A program made the translations under genes and the position numbers. Under the pieces are notes generated by a model that saw only the letters and a program-made list of their open reading frames with translations, was not told the DNA's origin and made no database searches. Below are positions 23,145 to 31,203 of a DNA stretch of 35,021 nucleotides, piece by piece. Within the stretch, counting starts at the first letter, position 1. Every line of letters begins with the position of its first letter. Source of the stretch: ZC4RG30 sp965652645 (lineage in GTDB: Bacteria > Pseudomonadota > Gammaproteobacteria > Steroidobacterales > Steroidobacteraceae); the NCBI GenBank assembly GCA_965652645.1, contig CBFGXE010000032.1, positions 1-35,021 of the forward strand. Reading direction: 5' to 3'.

Positions 23145-23276
23145 TCAGTTGGTGGCGAAGCAGCAGGACTGCCCCTCGGGTCCCGGAGCAGGCCCCGGAG
23201 GCACGGTGGGTGCCGCGGGCGCCTGGGGCGCAGCACGCTGCGGCGCGGCTGCCTGTTGCTTCGACATCTGCTTCAT
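23145..23276 (-). CDS. 43-residue peptide gene coupled to the C13 peptidase
   Basis: This short frame opens with ATG at 23276, seven bases after GGGGGAGG, one of the best ribosome sites in the window, and ends with TGA one base before the peptidase ATG. The product begins MKQMSKQQAAAPQRAAPQAP, is rich in Ala, Pro and Gln with no signal peptide, and ends in EGQSCCFATN. An internal Met4 is an alternative start. It has a low-complexity N-terminal part and a short cysteine-containing tail, the look of a small precursor or accessory peptide. I do not recognise the family. The C-terminal Asn is notable next to a legumain-type enzyme, since legumains cut after Asn. Precursor, substrate or pure leader peptide are all possible. 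Confidence 0.6.
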   Translation of the reverse strand: MKQMSKQQAAAPQRAAPQAPAAPTVPPGPAPGPEGQSCCFATN

Positions 23277-23302
23277 GAGCCCGCCTCCCCCGAGAACATG
23301 GG

Positions 23303-23331
23303 CCGGAACTATGGGCTGCTGCCCCGGAACT
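23303..23331. repeat. Direct repeat CCGGAACT, 21-base period
   Basis: CCGGAACT occurs at 23303-23310 and 23324-23331, two helical turns apart, in the 142-base gap between the divergent 43-codon gene and the hydrolase lipoprotein gene. It could be a regulator site serving either direction. I could not find convincing promoter hexamers in this gap. Confidence 0.35.
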
Positions 23332-23418
23332 GTAAAGATTGGATCCGGGTGGCAAATCCGGCGGGTTACAACGTAATCTCACCCGCACACGACAAGAACC
23401 AAGGGGCAGGGCCCGGTC

Positions 23419-24273
23419 ATGAAGACGAGACTCCTGGCGGCAGCGTTTATGGCGGGATTGCTGGCCGCCTGTGCCGGTGTCCGGACTGGTCCAGCAGCCG
23501 GTGCGCCGGCACTCCCGCCCGTGGACAACTACACCGACTTCGGGCCGTTCACACCTGTTGTGGAAACGGGCACGGGCCCGGATGGCACCTACACCATCGT
23601 GCGCCCGCAGACCCTGGGTGACAACGGATTCAGGCACCCGCTCGTCATCTTCGGCCCAGGCATCGGCGGCGCGATGGATTCGATGGCAGACCTGCAGCGC
23701 AGGATTGCCTCTCACGGCTTCGTGGTCATCGGCAGGCAGCTGGATGGCCCGCCGCGCGATGCCGAGAACAACCGGCGCATGATCGCCGGCCTGGACTGGC
23801 TCATCGCGCAGAACAGCGCCAGCGGCAGCCCCTTCGAGGGGAAGCTCGATGTTGATCGAGCCGCCTCCATGGGCTATTCGGTGGGAGGAACCGGCGCCGT
23901 CGACATCGGCGCGCACAAGGCCATCGTCACGGTGATCTCGATCCACGGCCACAGCGCGGAGGCACCGCTGCACGGTACCCTGCTGCTCATTGGCGGCACG
24001 AACGACGTGATGCGGGATGGCCGCTCGTGGCTGGCTCCGACCTACGAGGCTTCGCAGGTACCCACCTTCTTCGCGCTGGTGAAGGATGCCAACCATGGCT
24101 ACCCGTCGCGCGCAGTCGATGGAGTGCAGGCGGGCGTGGAAGCTCCCGCCATGATCGCCTGGCTGCGGTACTGGATCCATGGCGACCAGGGAGCCAGGAA
24201 GTATTTCTTCGGTGACGACTGCGTGCTTTGCACCGCGCCGTGGTCCGATACGCAACGCAAGAACTGGCCGTGA
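23419..24273 (+). CDS. Alpha/beta hydrolase lipoprotein
   Basis: 284 residues. Lipobox LAAC places the lipid on Cys18. The triad reads as Ser154 in MGYSVGG, Asp196 in GGTNDVM and His226 in KDANHGYPS. HPLVIFGPGIGG supplies the oxyanion-hole strand. The C-terminal DDCVLC pair matches the CPYC of the hydrolase at 1636, and the overall order is shared, so they are distant paralogues; the look is that of PET hydrolase/cutinase-related exported esterases. The GH62 gene starts two bases after its stop, so the two are co-translated. An esterase acting on acyl groups of arabinoxylan is a reasonable inference from that pairing, but not proven. Confidence 0.85.
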   Translation: MKTRLLAAAFMAGLLAACAGVRTGPAAGAPALPPVDNYTDFGPFTPVVETGTGPDGTYTIVRPQTLGDNGFRHPLVIFGPGIGGAMDSMADLQRRIASHGFVVIGRQLDGPPRDAENNRRMIAGLDWLIAQNSASGSPFEGKLDVDRAASMGYSVGGTGAVDIGAHKAIVTVISIHGHSAEAPLHGTLLLIGGTNDVMRDGRSWLAPTYEASQVPTFFALVKDANHGYPSRAVDGVQAGVEAPAMIAWLRYWIHGDQGARKYFFGDDCVLCTAPWSDTQRKNWP

Positions 24274-24275
24274 CC

Positions 24276-25490
24276 ATGAACCCGGCCATTCGCACTCGCG
24301 CGTGCATTGTCCTGCTTCTCGGCGGGCTCGCCGGCCTGCCCGGCGGCGTGGTCGCACAGGCGCCCGCCGGGAATCCCGGCACACCGGCGGCACCGGCCGC
24401 GCCACCTCCGGGGCCGAACCGTGGACCGCCGCCGGCCGTCGATTTCGGCCCGCTGCCGGAAATCCACGCGCCGGTCCCCAACACATTGCCCGGCCGGCTC
24501 GGCAAGCCGCTGAAGTGGGTGTCGACGGGACCGCTGGTGGTGCCCCGGCACGACAGCACGCATTTCCTGTTCTCGATAAAGGATCCGACCGTGGCCCACG
24601 TCGATGGCATGTGGCAGGTCTATGCCACGGCCAACATGATCATGGGCCCGCAGGCCGCGGAGCTCGGCAAGCCCGGTGCGCAGCGCCCGGCCCGCGGCGG
24701 AACCTTCAACATGGTCCACCTGAGTTTCGCGGACTGGAAGGATGCCCCGGACGCCAGGCTCTTCTACATGGACAATGCCGGCTTCGAGGGCTACAAGTGC
24801 GCGCCGGAACTCTTCTACTTTCCGCCGCACGACAAGTGGTACTACACCTTCCAGACGCAGGCGCCGGCCTTCAGCACCAGCGCGACGCCCGGTGACCCGA
24901 AGTCCTGGACGGAGCCGGAGAAATTCTTCACCGACGAGCAGTACCGCCAGTACATGCCGCGCCTGCCGATCGACTACCACTTCATCGGCGATGGCGAGCA
25001 CATGTACATGTTCTTCACCGGCGATGACGGCAACTTCTACCGCAGCCGCACCTCCTACGCCGAGTTCCCGCGCGGCTTCAGCAAGCCCGTGGTGGCCATG
25101 CGGGGAACGCGCAACACGGTATTCGAAGGCAGCATGACCTACCGCATCAAGGGTACCGACAAGTACCTGACCATCGTCGAGGCGCTGGGCGTGCGCTACT
25201 ACCGCGCCTATGTCGCCGACCGGCTCGATGGCGAGTGGTATCCCGTCGAGGGCTTCGACACGATGGAAAGGCCATTTGCGGGCCGGGCCAATGTCACGTT
25301 CGAGCCCGGGGTCGAGCCGTGGACCATCCAGGTCAGCCACGGCGAGCTGGTCCGCGCCAGCAACGACGAGCGCATGATCCTCGATCCGGACAACCTGCTG
25401 TTCCTCTACCAGGGCATCAGCGAGGCCGACAACCGGGGTGACTACAATGCGCTGCACTACCGGCTCGGGTTGCTGCGCGCGGTGGATTGA
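24276..25490 (+). CDS. GH62 alpha-L-arabinofuranosidase, exported
   Basis: 404 residues from the ATG at 24276. A signal peptide ends at GGVVAQ and a Pro/Ala/Gly linker (about 30-55) precedes a full-length five-bladed catalytic domain. Family hallmarks are all present: KPLKWVSTGPL, IKDPTVAHVDGMWQVYAT (Asp103, proposed base), APELFYFPPHDKWYY, PIDYHFIGDG (Asp233, pKa modulator), TVFEGSMTYRI (Glu284, acid) and SHGELVR, LLFLYQG, GDYNALHYRLG. GH62 enzymes remove arabinose side chains from arabinoxylan or arabinan. The family is best known from fungi and actinomycetes, so a proteobacterial copy is of note. No carbohydrate-binding module is attached. It is coupled with the upstream hydrolase. Confidence 0.9.
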   Translation: MNPAIRTRACIVLLLGGLAGLPGGVVAQAPAGNPGTPAAPAAPPPGPNRGPPPAVDFGPLPEIHAPVPNTLPGRLGKPLKWVSTGPLVVPRHDSTHFLFSIKDPTVAHVDGMWQVYATANMIMGPQAAELGKPGAQRPARGGTFNMVHLSFADWKDAPDARLFYMDNAGFEGYKCAPELFYFPPHDKWYYTFQTQAPAFSTSATPGDPKSWTEPEKFFTDEQYRQYMPRLPIDYHFIGDGEHMYMFFTGDDGNFYRSRTSYAEFPRGFSKPVVAMRGTRNTVFEGSMTYRIKGTDKYLTIVEALGVRYYRAYVADRLDGEWYPVEGFDTMERPFAGRANVTFEPGVEPWTIQVSHGELVRASNDERMILDPDNLLFLYQGISEADNRGDYNALHYRLGLLRAVD

Positions 25491-25516
25491 TTTTACTGGA
25501 CGGTCTGGAGGTTTGA

Positions 25517-25951
25517 ATGTCGAAGTTGCTTGCCGCCTTTGCGGCCCTGATGCTCGCTGCGGTTGCTCCCGCCCATGCCCAGTCGGCCGACGAGGCCGCG
25601 GTGGCCAGGGCCAACGAAGCGCTCTCGAAGGCGATCGTGGCTGCCGACAAGGCGGCGCTGGAAAAGATCACCTGGCCCGAGCTCACCTATGGGCACTCCG
25701 CGGGCAAGGTGGAGAACCGCAAGGAATTCGTCGACGCCCTGGTCAACAAGCAGTCCGTCATCAATTCCATCGAGAACGTGAAGCTGTCCAGCACCTTGGC
25801 CGGTGACGTGGCGGTCACGCGCGGCACGGCCACGTTCATGGTGGCGGGTGCCGGTGGTTCGGTGACGAAGGCCGACCTCACGCTGGTGCTGGTCTGGCAG
25901 AAGCGCAACGGCGAGTGGCGCCTGCTCGCCCGCCAGGCCTTCAAGGTCTGA
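25517..25951 (+). CDS. Exported NTF2-like (DUF4440) protein
   Basis: 144 residues with TGGAGG five bases before the ATG. A signal peptide (MSKLLAAFAALMLAAVAPAHAQ) precedes a single cone-fold domain: EAAVARANEALSKAIVAADKAALEKI, LTYGHSAGKVENRKEFVDAL, GDVAVTRGTATFMV and LTLVLVWQKRNGEWRLLARQ. This matches the SnoaL/DUF4440 style of small ligand-binding or enzymatic domains. It lies 26 bases after the GH62 gene and may belong to that operon. The function is unknown. Confidence 0.85.
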   Translation: MSKLLAAFAALMLAAVAPAHAQSADEAAVARANEALSKAIVAADKAALEKITWPELTYGHSAGKVENRKEFVDALVNKQSVINSIENVKLSSTLAGDVAVTRGTATFMVAGAGGSVTKADLTLVLVWQKRNGEWRLLARQAFKV

Positions 25952-25961
25952 ACCGATCGCC

Positions 25962-26020
25962 TCCGGAGCCCTCCGGTGGGGCTCCGGATCGGCGGACGCG
26001 CCTTCCCTGGCACGTCCGCC
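25962..26020. terminator. Two tandem hairpins between convergent genes
   Basis: The first stem pairs TCCGGAGCCC (25962-25971) with GGGCTCCGGA (25979-25988), 10 perfect pairs. The second pairs GGCGGACG (25991-25998) with CGTCCGCC (26013-26020), with a further GCC/GGC inside after one mismatch. They fill most of the 75-base gap between the NTF2-like gene stop (plus) and the large exported protein stop (minus). T tracts are lacking. A two-way transcription stop is the likely role. Confidence 0.65.
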
Positions 26021-26026
26021 ACCGGG

Positions 26027-28459
26027 TCAGTTGTATCGGGTGCGCACCTGGTCGAACTTCACTTCGAGCCGGTCGCGGCAGTCGTCCGTTTCCATCATCA
26101 GGTTGAGGCTGGCAAGGCCGGCCCTGCCGATGCCCAGCAGGTGCGCATCCCGGGCGCGTTCGAACTCCTCCATGGCTGCAGCGGCGGGTGGCGTGGAGCC
26201 GCTGGCCCGGGACTGGAAGCGGCTGACCGCCTGTTGCCAGGAGGCCAGTTCCTGCTGCGCGGTTTCCAGTTGCTTCAGCTGGGCACCGGCCATCTCCTGC
26301 AGCGCGCGCACGTCCCTGGCCAGGCCGCGCAGGGCGGCCAGCTCCGCGGCCCGTGCCGCGTAGGTGTCCACGTTGGCGTCGGCCAGGTTCTCGAAGGCAG
26401 TCCCTGACGGACCCGGCATGAACTGCGCGCGCAGGCCCTGCAGGCGCTGGCCGACGCCGGGCGCACGCAGGTCCCGGGCGCGGCAGGCCAGTCCGATGAC
26501 CTGGCTGCCTGGTTCCCCGGGCGGATCCACGATCGGGGGTGGCGCCTCCCCGGGCTCCTCGTTCACGGGGATCTCTTCCGGCATCTGCTCCACGGGAATT
26601 TCGGTGTAGTCCTCCCGGGGCGGCCGGGGACGCGGATCCTCCCCGGGCTTTGGCGGCTGCGGCTGCGGCTGCGGCGTCGTGCCGCTTTCGCAGAACTGCA
26701 GCCGGGTGGTGATGCGGATGTATTCCCGGATGGCTTCATCGAGCATGGGCTCGAGCATCTCGATCTGCTCCAGCGCCCCGAAGATGATGCCAAGGTCCTT
26801 GCCGAAATTCTGCGCCGCCAGGTATGCCTCGCCATAGGTCTTGCCGAGCGCCACGGCCGCATTCTGCGAGGCCAGCACGGCCGTGCTGACGATGCCCTTG
26901 CCCACCTTGTTCCAGTCCGACGGATCGGCGACAGCGGCCTTCACGTCGTTTGACGCACTGATGCTGTCCCATGCGAAGGTGGTGATCGATATGGCCTGGT
27001 TGTTGGCCGTGACGGTGCGCGACAGCGGGATGCCGCGGGCCGTGGCGAACTTCACCTGCTGGCCCTGGCCGAAGCTCAGGGTGCCGATGATGCTCTCGGC
27101 CGTCTTGGTGGCCATCTCGATCGTGGTGTCCTTGATCTTGCTGGCGGCGCGATCAAACTCCGCGTCACGGGTGAGGCTGGTGATGCGGCTCACCAGCGCG
27201 TCGATCCTGCCCTTCAGTTCCGCCTGCTTCGTGCGCAGCTGCTGCTTCACATTGTCATCGCATAGCACGATCTCGAAGCGCACCGGCCCTCCCACGGGGG
27301 TGCCGCACAGGGTCTTCGCCTGCAGGGACGTGGACCCCAGCTTCACCGGCTGGATCTGCACGGTGCGCGAGGTGTTCACCACGCTGGCGATGCTGTCGTC
27401 CGTCGCCGTCACCTGCACCAGTCCGTCGACCGGATCCAGGCGCAGCGGGAAGTCGTAGGTTCCGGTGGCGCGCATGCCATTGGCCGCGTAGAGGCCAAGG
27501 GTGGGAATGGCCGCGCCGTTGTTGATGCTGACCAGGTCGACAACGCTGCCGCTGAGCGCTGCCGTGGCCTTCCGGCCGTCGCGGGTGTATTCGACGGTGA
27601 GGTCGGCCTTGCCGGGCGTGGCGCCGGCGACAGTGGCCGTGTTTCCATCCTGCGAGCGCACCGCCAGCACATTGCCTGGAGACGAAGTGAAGCTGAACTG
27701 TCCTCCGGAAGGCGTCGCCTGCGCGGGCACGTTGGCCTGCTCGCCGCGTGCCAGGTGCAGGCAGGCATTGAGCCCGACCGTGGGGTCCTCCCCGCCGGAC
27801 TTGTAGCGCAGCGTGAGCGTGCCCCGCCTGAGCTCATGGCCCAGGCACATGGGATTGGCATGCAGCACGGTGCCGTCGAAGGTGTAGCTCTTGTTGAAGC
27901 CCTTCTGCAGGTCCTCGAGCGTGATCGCCAGCGAGGGCGCCAGCTGGATCGTGCCGGCCGTATGCATGCTCATGTGCACCGGCATCTGCATCGAGTATCC
28001 CGCGGAGTCGGTGTGGCACATTCCCAGCTCATCCGCGCTGAAGGAGAACGCGGGCTCGTCGTCCACGCCGGAGCCGGCCAGCCCGATGGTGAAGTGCACG
28101 TCGTTGCTGCCATTCGGGCGCACCTGGGAGCGCATCACCACCGAGCCACGGTCATCCACGCAGGTCACGTCCTTCGACGCAAAACTCGCGCTGGCCACTT
28201 CTTCCTGGTTGGGCTGGGTGGTGTCGAACGAGGTGTAGCTGAAAAGCAGGTCCGACAACGGCCCGGGTTCCACGGCCACCGCGCTGGTCCATCCCAGGGT
28301 CCAGTCGCCGCCGGTGCAGTTCTCCCCGCCGATCCTGCTGCCTTCCACCTTCACCGATGCGTACAGCGGCGGCGGCTCCACGGCGTCGCTGCCGGCGACC
28401 GAGGCTGCGATGACCAGGGCCGGCGCGCCGGCCATCCACATGTGGCGGGGCTTGTGCAT
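26027..28459 (-). CDS. Large exported protein with Ig-like and coiled-coil regions, unknown function
   Basis: 810 residues. An N-terminal signal-like stretch (MHKPRHMWMAGAPALVIAAS, cleavage near SDA) is followed by a beta-rich domain (30-240) with several cysteines and a Met/His-rich run (MQMPVHMSMH, 157-166). Then come two bacterial-Ig-like (BIG2) segments (about 245-320 and 325-400) and a helical block (402-590) ending in FCESG. A Pro/Glu linker follows (PQPQPQPPKPGEDPRPRPP, 596-650), then a long coiled coil (about 695-755). I do not recognise the protein as a whole. It starts two bases after the stop of the helical-repeat gene, so the two are co-translated, and is the last gene of a three-gene operon. 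An envelope scaffold or surface role is inference. Confidence 0.72.
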   Translation of the reverse strand: MHKPRHMWMAGAPALVIAASVAGSDAVEPPPLYASVKVEGSRIGGENCTGGDWTLGWTSAVAVEPGPLSDLLFSYTSFDTTQPNQEEVASASFASKDVTCVDDRGSVVMRSQVRPNGSNDVHFTIGLAGSGVDDEPAFSFSADELGMCHTDSAGYSMQMPVHMSMHTAGTIQLAPSLAITLEDLQKGFNKSYTFDGTVLHANPMCLGHELRRGTLTLRYKSGGEDPTVGLNACLHLARGEQANVPAQATPSGGQFSFTSSPGNVLAVRSQDGNTATVAGATPGKADLTVEYTRDGRKATAALSGSVVDLVSINNGAAIPTLGLYAANGMRATGTYDFPLRLDPVDGLVQVTATDDSIASVVNTSRTVQIQPVKLGSTSLQAKTLCGTPVGGPVRFEIVLCDDNVKQQLRTKQAELKGRIDALVSRITSLTRDAEFDRAASKIKDTTIEMATKTAESIIGTLSFGQGQQVKFATARGIPLSRTVTANNQAISITTFAWDSISASNDVKAAVADPSDWNKVGKGIVSTAVLASQNAAVALGKTYGEAYLAAQNFGKDLGIIFGALEQIEMLEPMLDEAIREYIRITTRLQFCESGTTPQPQPQPPKPGEDPRPRPPREDYTEIPVEQMPEEIPVNEEPGEAPPPIVDPPGEPGSQVIGLACRARDLRAPGVGQRLQGLRAQFMPGPSGTAFENLADANVDTYAARAAELAALRGLARDVRALQEMAGAQLKQLETAQQELASWQQAVSRFQSRASGSTPPAAAAMEEFERARDAHLLGIGRAGLASLNLMMETDDCRDRLEVKFDQVRTRYN

Positions 28460-28461
28460 GA

Positions 28462-29715
28462 CTACAGTCCCAGTTCCCTGGCGAGGTCATCGCTGGACTT
28501 GCGGGCCGCAGGGCCGCGACCGGCAGCGGCGCTTTCCTGCAGCTGGCGCTGCATCTCGCGGGCCTGCTGCTGCAGAGCCGCCACCTTCGCGGGATCGGCG
28601 AAGCTCGCGGCCATGTCCTCGGCGGCCTTCCGGGCGGCGTCGATGCCCGGCTGCATCTGCTGCTGCAGGCTGGCGTTCAGCCGCTCCTTTGCACGACGGG
28701 ATTTCTCCTCCGCCCCGGCGATGGCGAAATACTCATCAGCCAGCATCAGCTTCTGCTGCGCCATCGCGGTGTCTCCCAGCTTCTCGGCCTGGCTGCGGAT
28801 CTTCACGGCCCTCGCCGTGCGGCCTTCATCCGTGGCTTCGGCATAAGCAACGTAGTCCACGGCCTCCTTCAGGAGGTCCGGAGCCGCCGCGTACTGGCCC
28901 GTCAGTGCCGCCACGCGGGCAAGCGCGCGCTCCTGGCGGCGCTGTTCGAACTGCCGCTCTTCCTGCGGGTCCATGGTCGCGAGGCCCCACTTCCTCACCA
29001 GCTCCAGCGCATCCCGCGACGCTTCGAATCCATCACGGGGATAGTTCCGCTGCAGGGCCTGGGCGCTGGCCGTGTACTTCTGCAGGGCGGCACTGTCCAG
29101 GGGACTCTCCGGACGTGACTGCGACAGCGCCAGCCGCTGCTGCAGGTACTTCTCGTCAAAGGCCTTTGCTTCCGCAGCCAGAGCCCGCTCCACGCCCCGT
29201 TGCGGCATGCCGCGCACACGCGCCGGCAGGGTGGGGTCGAGCTCGTATTTCCCGGTGACCGACAGGCGCACGCTCTCGTTCTCGCGAAAGGCCTCGCTGG
29301 CCCGGTACTCGAAGTGCCTTGCGGCCCTGGTATACAGCGCGGGATCGTCGGGCATGGCGTCGGTCCAGGCGACCAGCGCGCGGTCCGCATCGCGGAACCG
29401 GCCGCCGCCCTCGTAGAACTCGAACGCGGCGGCATGGTCGCCCTTCGCGAGCGCGGCCTGCGCCAGCGGTCCTGACAGCTGCGCCGCACGTTCCGCTGCG
29501 GCCCTGGCCACGGGGTTTGGATCGCAGGTGTACTCCTGCGCCGCGACATAGTGGCCGAAGGCGGCGCGCAGGTCGCCATCCTTTTCGGCATTCTGTCCCT
29601 TCGAGAACGAGTTGGTGACGTCGCGCACCGAGGCATCGGCCGCGCAGTCGGCATACACCGGTGCCGAGGCCGCCAGCAGCAGCGCGGCGGCGAAGATGAA
29701 CTTGAGTGACTTCAT
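28462..29715 (-). CDS. Exported helical-repeat protein, unknown function
   Basis: 417 residues with a signal peptide (MKSLKFIFAAALLLAASAPV, then YA|DC) and the ribosome site AGGGAGA. The mature protein is nearly all helix with degenerate TPR-like units (KGQNAEKDGDLRAAFGHYVA, LAQAALAKGDHAAAFEFYEGG, DDPALYTRAARHFEYRA). It ends with a charged Gln/Ala-rich region (residues about 330-400) likely to form a coiled coil. Two cysteines flank the first repeat. It probably serves as a protein-protein adaptor in the periplasm for its two operon partners. I cannot name a family. Confidence 0.7.
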   Translation of the reverse strand: MKSLKFIFAAALLLAASAPVYADCAADASVRDVTNSFSKGQNAEKDGDLRAAFGHYVAAQEYTCDPNPVARAAAERAAQLSGPLAQAALAKGDHAAAFEFYEGGGRFRDADRALVAWTDAMPDDPALYTRAARHFEYRASEAFRENESVRLSVTGKYELDPTLPARVRGMPQRGVERALAAEAKAFDEKYLQQRLALSQSRPESPLDSAALQKYTASAQALQRNYPRDGFEASRDALELVRKWGLATMDPQEERQFEQRRQERALARVAALTGQYAAAPDLLKEAVDYVAYAEATDEGRTARAVKIRSQAEKLGDTAMAQQKLMLADEYFAIAGAEEKSRRAKERLNASLQQQMQPGIDAARKAAEDMAASFADPAKVAALQQQAREMQRQLQESAAAGRGPAARKSSDDLARELGL

Positions 29716-29739
29716 GGGTTTCTCCCTGGATGTGGATGA

Positions 29740-30564
29740 TCAGCGCAGCAGGCCGCCCACCGATCGAAGCTTGTCGCGGATGGTTTTCCTGGCGCCGGTC
29801 TCGCGCACCTCTGCAGCCACGGTCTGTTCCACCGAGCCGGTCACGAGCTTGTCGGCATTCGAGACGTCGTTGCTGATGCCTGATGCCTCGGACTTCACGG
29901 GACGCGCCATGGCATCGCGGAGCTCACCCATGAATCCTCCGCCGAAGTCCCCCGCGCCTCCCATGCGGTTGAATCCTGCCGGCACCTCGAACAGCGCCGG
30001 GTCCTGCGGCTCCACCTGGATGTTCTCCAGCGTCACCGTCATGCGCGTGGACTTCCTGCCGGACTTCGACACCACGTCCATCTTCACGGGGATGCCCGAG
30101 TCCGTGTACCAGAGGTAACCGCCGGCACTCTTGTCCTTCATCACGAACTTGTACCTGGTCGCCGGCAGGCCGGAGACGATCTCCTCGTCCACCACTTCAA
30201 GTTCGGCCTGCCCGGGATTCACCGAGCCGGCCTGCCTCGCCGCCTTGCCGAGGTCCACCTCCTGGTACATGTTCTGCATCGGCATCAGCGTCCAGCCCTG
30301 CTTGCGGTCCATGCGCAGGATCAGCACGGTGGACATGTCGCCCACGCGGGTCTCGGTGCGCTCCATGCCGGGCGCTGCGTGGACGCGACCCTGCATCTCG
30401 ACGCCGTCGGCCTCGACGCGGCGGTCGGCGGAATAAGCCACCGTGAGTGTCGGGGCGGTGGCCGCCGCGGCCGGTCGGGCCAGGATGGCGGAGGCGACCG
30501 CCAGCGTGGCGGTGCTGGCCAGCATCGCGATGTGGCCGGTGAAAATTCTCTCGGGATGGGACAT
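29740..30564 (-). CDS. Exported DUF4412/LolA-fold-like protein
   Basis: 274 residues from the ATG ending at 30564, with AAGGAG seven bases upstream; longer upstream frames lack such a site. A signal peptide ends near ARPAAAA. The domain (about 40-200) has the DUF4412 style of an open beta-barrel: PTLTVAYSADRRVEADGVEM, MSTVLILRMDRKQGWTLMP, EIVSGLPATRYKFVMKDKSAG, GYLWYTDSGIPVKMDVVS and the final PALFEVPAGFNRM. LolA-like folds bind lipid or hydrophobic ligands in the periplasm. The tail after residue 205 (helical) is extra. It is the first gene of the operon with the helical-repeat and Ig/coiled-coil proteins, 24 bases before the next. Confidence 0.75.
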   Translation of the reverse strand: MSHPERIFTGHIAMLASTATLAVASAILARPAAAATAPTLTVAYSADRRVEADGVEMQGRVHAAPGMERTETRVGDMSTVLILRMDRKQGWTLMPMQNMYQEVDLGKAARQAGSVNPGQAELEVVDEEIVSGLPATRYKFVMKDKSAGGYLWYTDSGIPVKMDVVSKSGRKSTRMTVTLENIQVEPQDPALFEVPAGFNRMGGAGDFGGGFMGELRDAMARPVKSEASGISNDVSNADKLVTGSVEQTVAAEVRETGARKTIRDKLRSVGGLLR

Positions 30565-30607
30565 GCGTGAGCTCCTTGCTGCGTGTCGGATGAAGGCGGC
30601 GCCTTCG

Positions 30608-30634
30608 GTGCTGCGCATACTGGAGTGCTGCGCA
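30608..30634. repeat. Direct repeat GTGCTGCGCA, 17-base period, in divergent gap
   Basis: GTGCTGCGCA occurs at 30608-30617 and 30625-30634 in the 229-base gap (30565-30793) between the DUF4412-like operon and the cupin gene. TGCGCA is itself palindromic. It could be an operator controlling one or both directions. No clear promoter hexamers are seen around it. Confidence 0.35.
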
Positions 30635-30793
30635 AGGCGGCTCATCGGCCTGAGGGACCATGGGCGGGGGTGCCGGGGGACCATGTCACCCCTGGTCCTG
30701 GAATGGCTCTTTGGGCCGATGGCGTGGCTCCCGTCGATCCGGATGATGGGTATCACCGGCAATGGGCCGGCAATATCCGGAGGCCACCTGGCG

Positions 30794-31189
30794 ATGACCC
30801 CACCCTCGCAGGACGATCCGTCCGCGCCCCCGGGAGAAGGCCGGCCTGAGGTTCATTCCCTTTCGGGAAGTCACATTGCCGGGGTGGCCACACCCGGCCG
30901 CGGGGCGAAGCAGGTGGAGATGTGGGTGGCGCGCATGGACGCCGGGGCCTCCACGCCACCGCATGTCCACGACACGGAGCAGGTGGTGCACTTCCTGGGC
31001 GGCCGGGGATGGGTGACCCTGGACGGGCGGGAAATTCCCTTCCAGCCCGGCGACACGCTGATTCTCCCGGCCAACACCGTGCACCAGATCGTGGCCGAGA
31101 CCGAAACCGGCTATGTGGCGGCAATGCCCGCCGGCGGCACGCTGCGGCTGCCCTACGGAGAGGTCATCGACCTGCCCTGGCGGCGCTGA
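30794..31189 (+). CDS. Single-domain cupin protein
   Basis: 131 residues from the ATG at 30794, ten bases after GGAGG. It has both cupin motifs: GASTPPHVHDTEQVVHFLGG (metal ligands His57, His59, Glu62) and FQPGDTLILPANTVHQIVAE (His of motif 2). These small barrels bind a metal and act as dioxygenases, isomerases or ligand-binding regulators. There is no signal peptide. The stop is 14 bases from that of the convergent MalT-type regulator. The substrate is unknown. Confidence 0.9.
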   Translation: MTPPSQDDPSAPPGEGRPEVHSLSGSHIAGVATPGRGAKQVEMWVARMDAGASTPPHVHDTEQVVHFLGGRGWVTLDGREIPFQPGDTLILPANTVHQIVAETETGYVAAMPAGGTLRLPYGEVIDLPWRR

Positions 31190-31203
31190 GCGGGGGTATC
31201 GAC

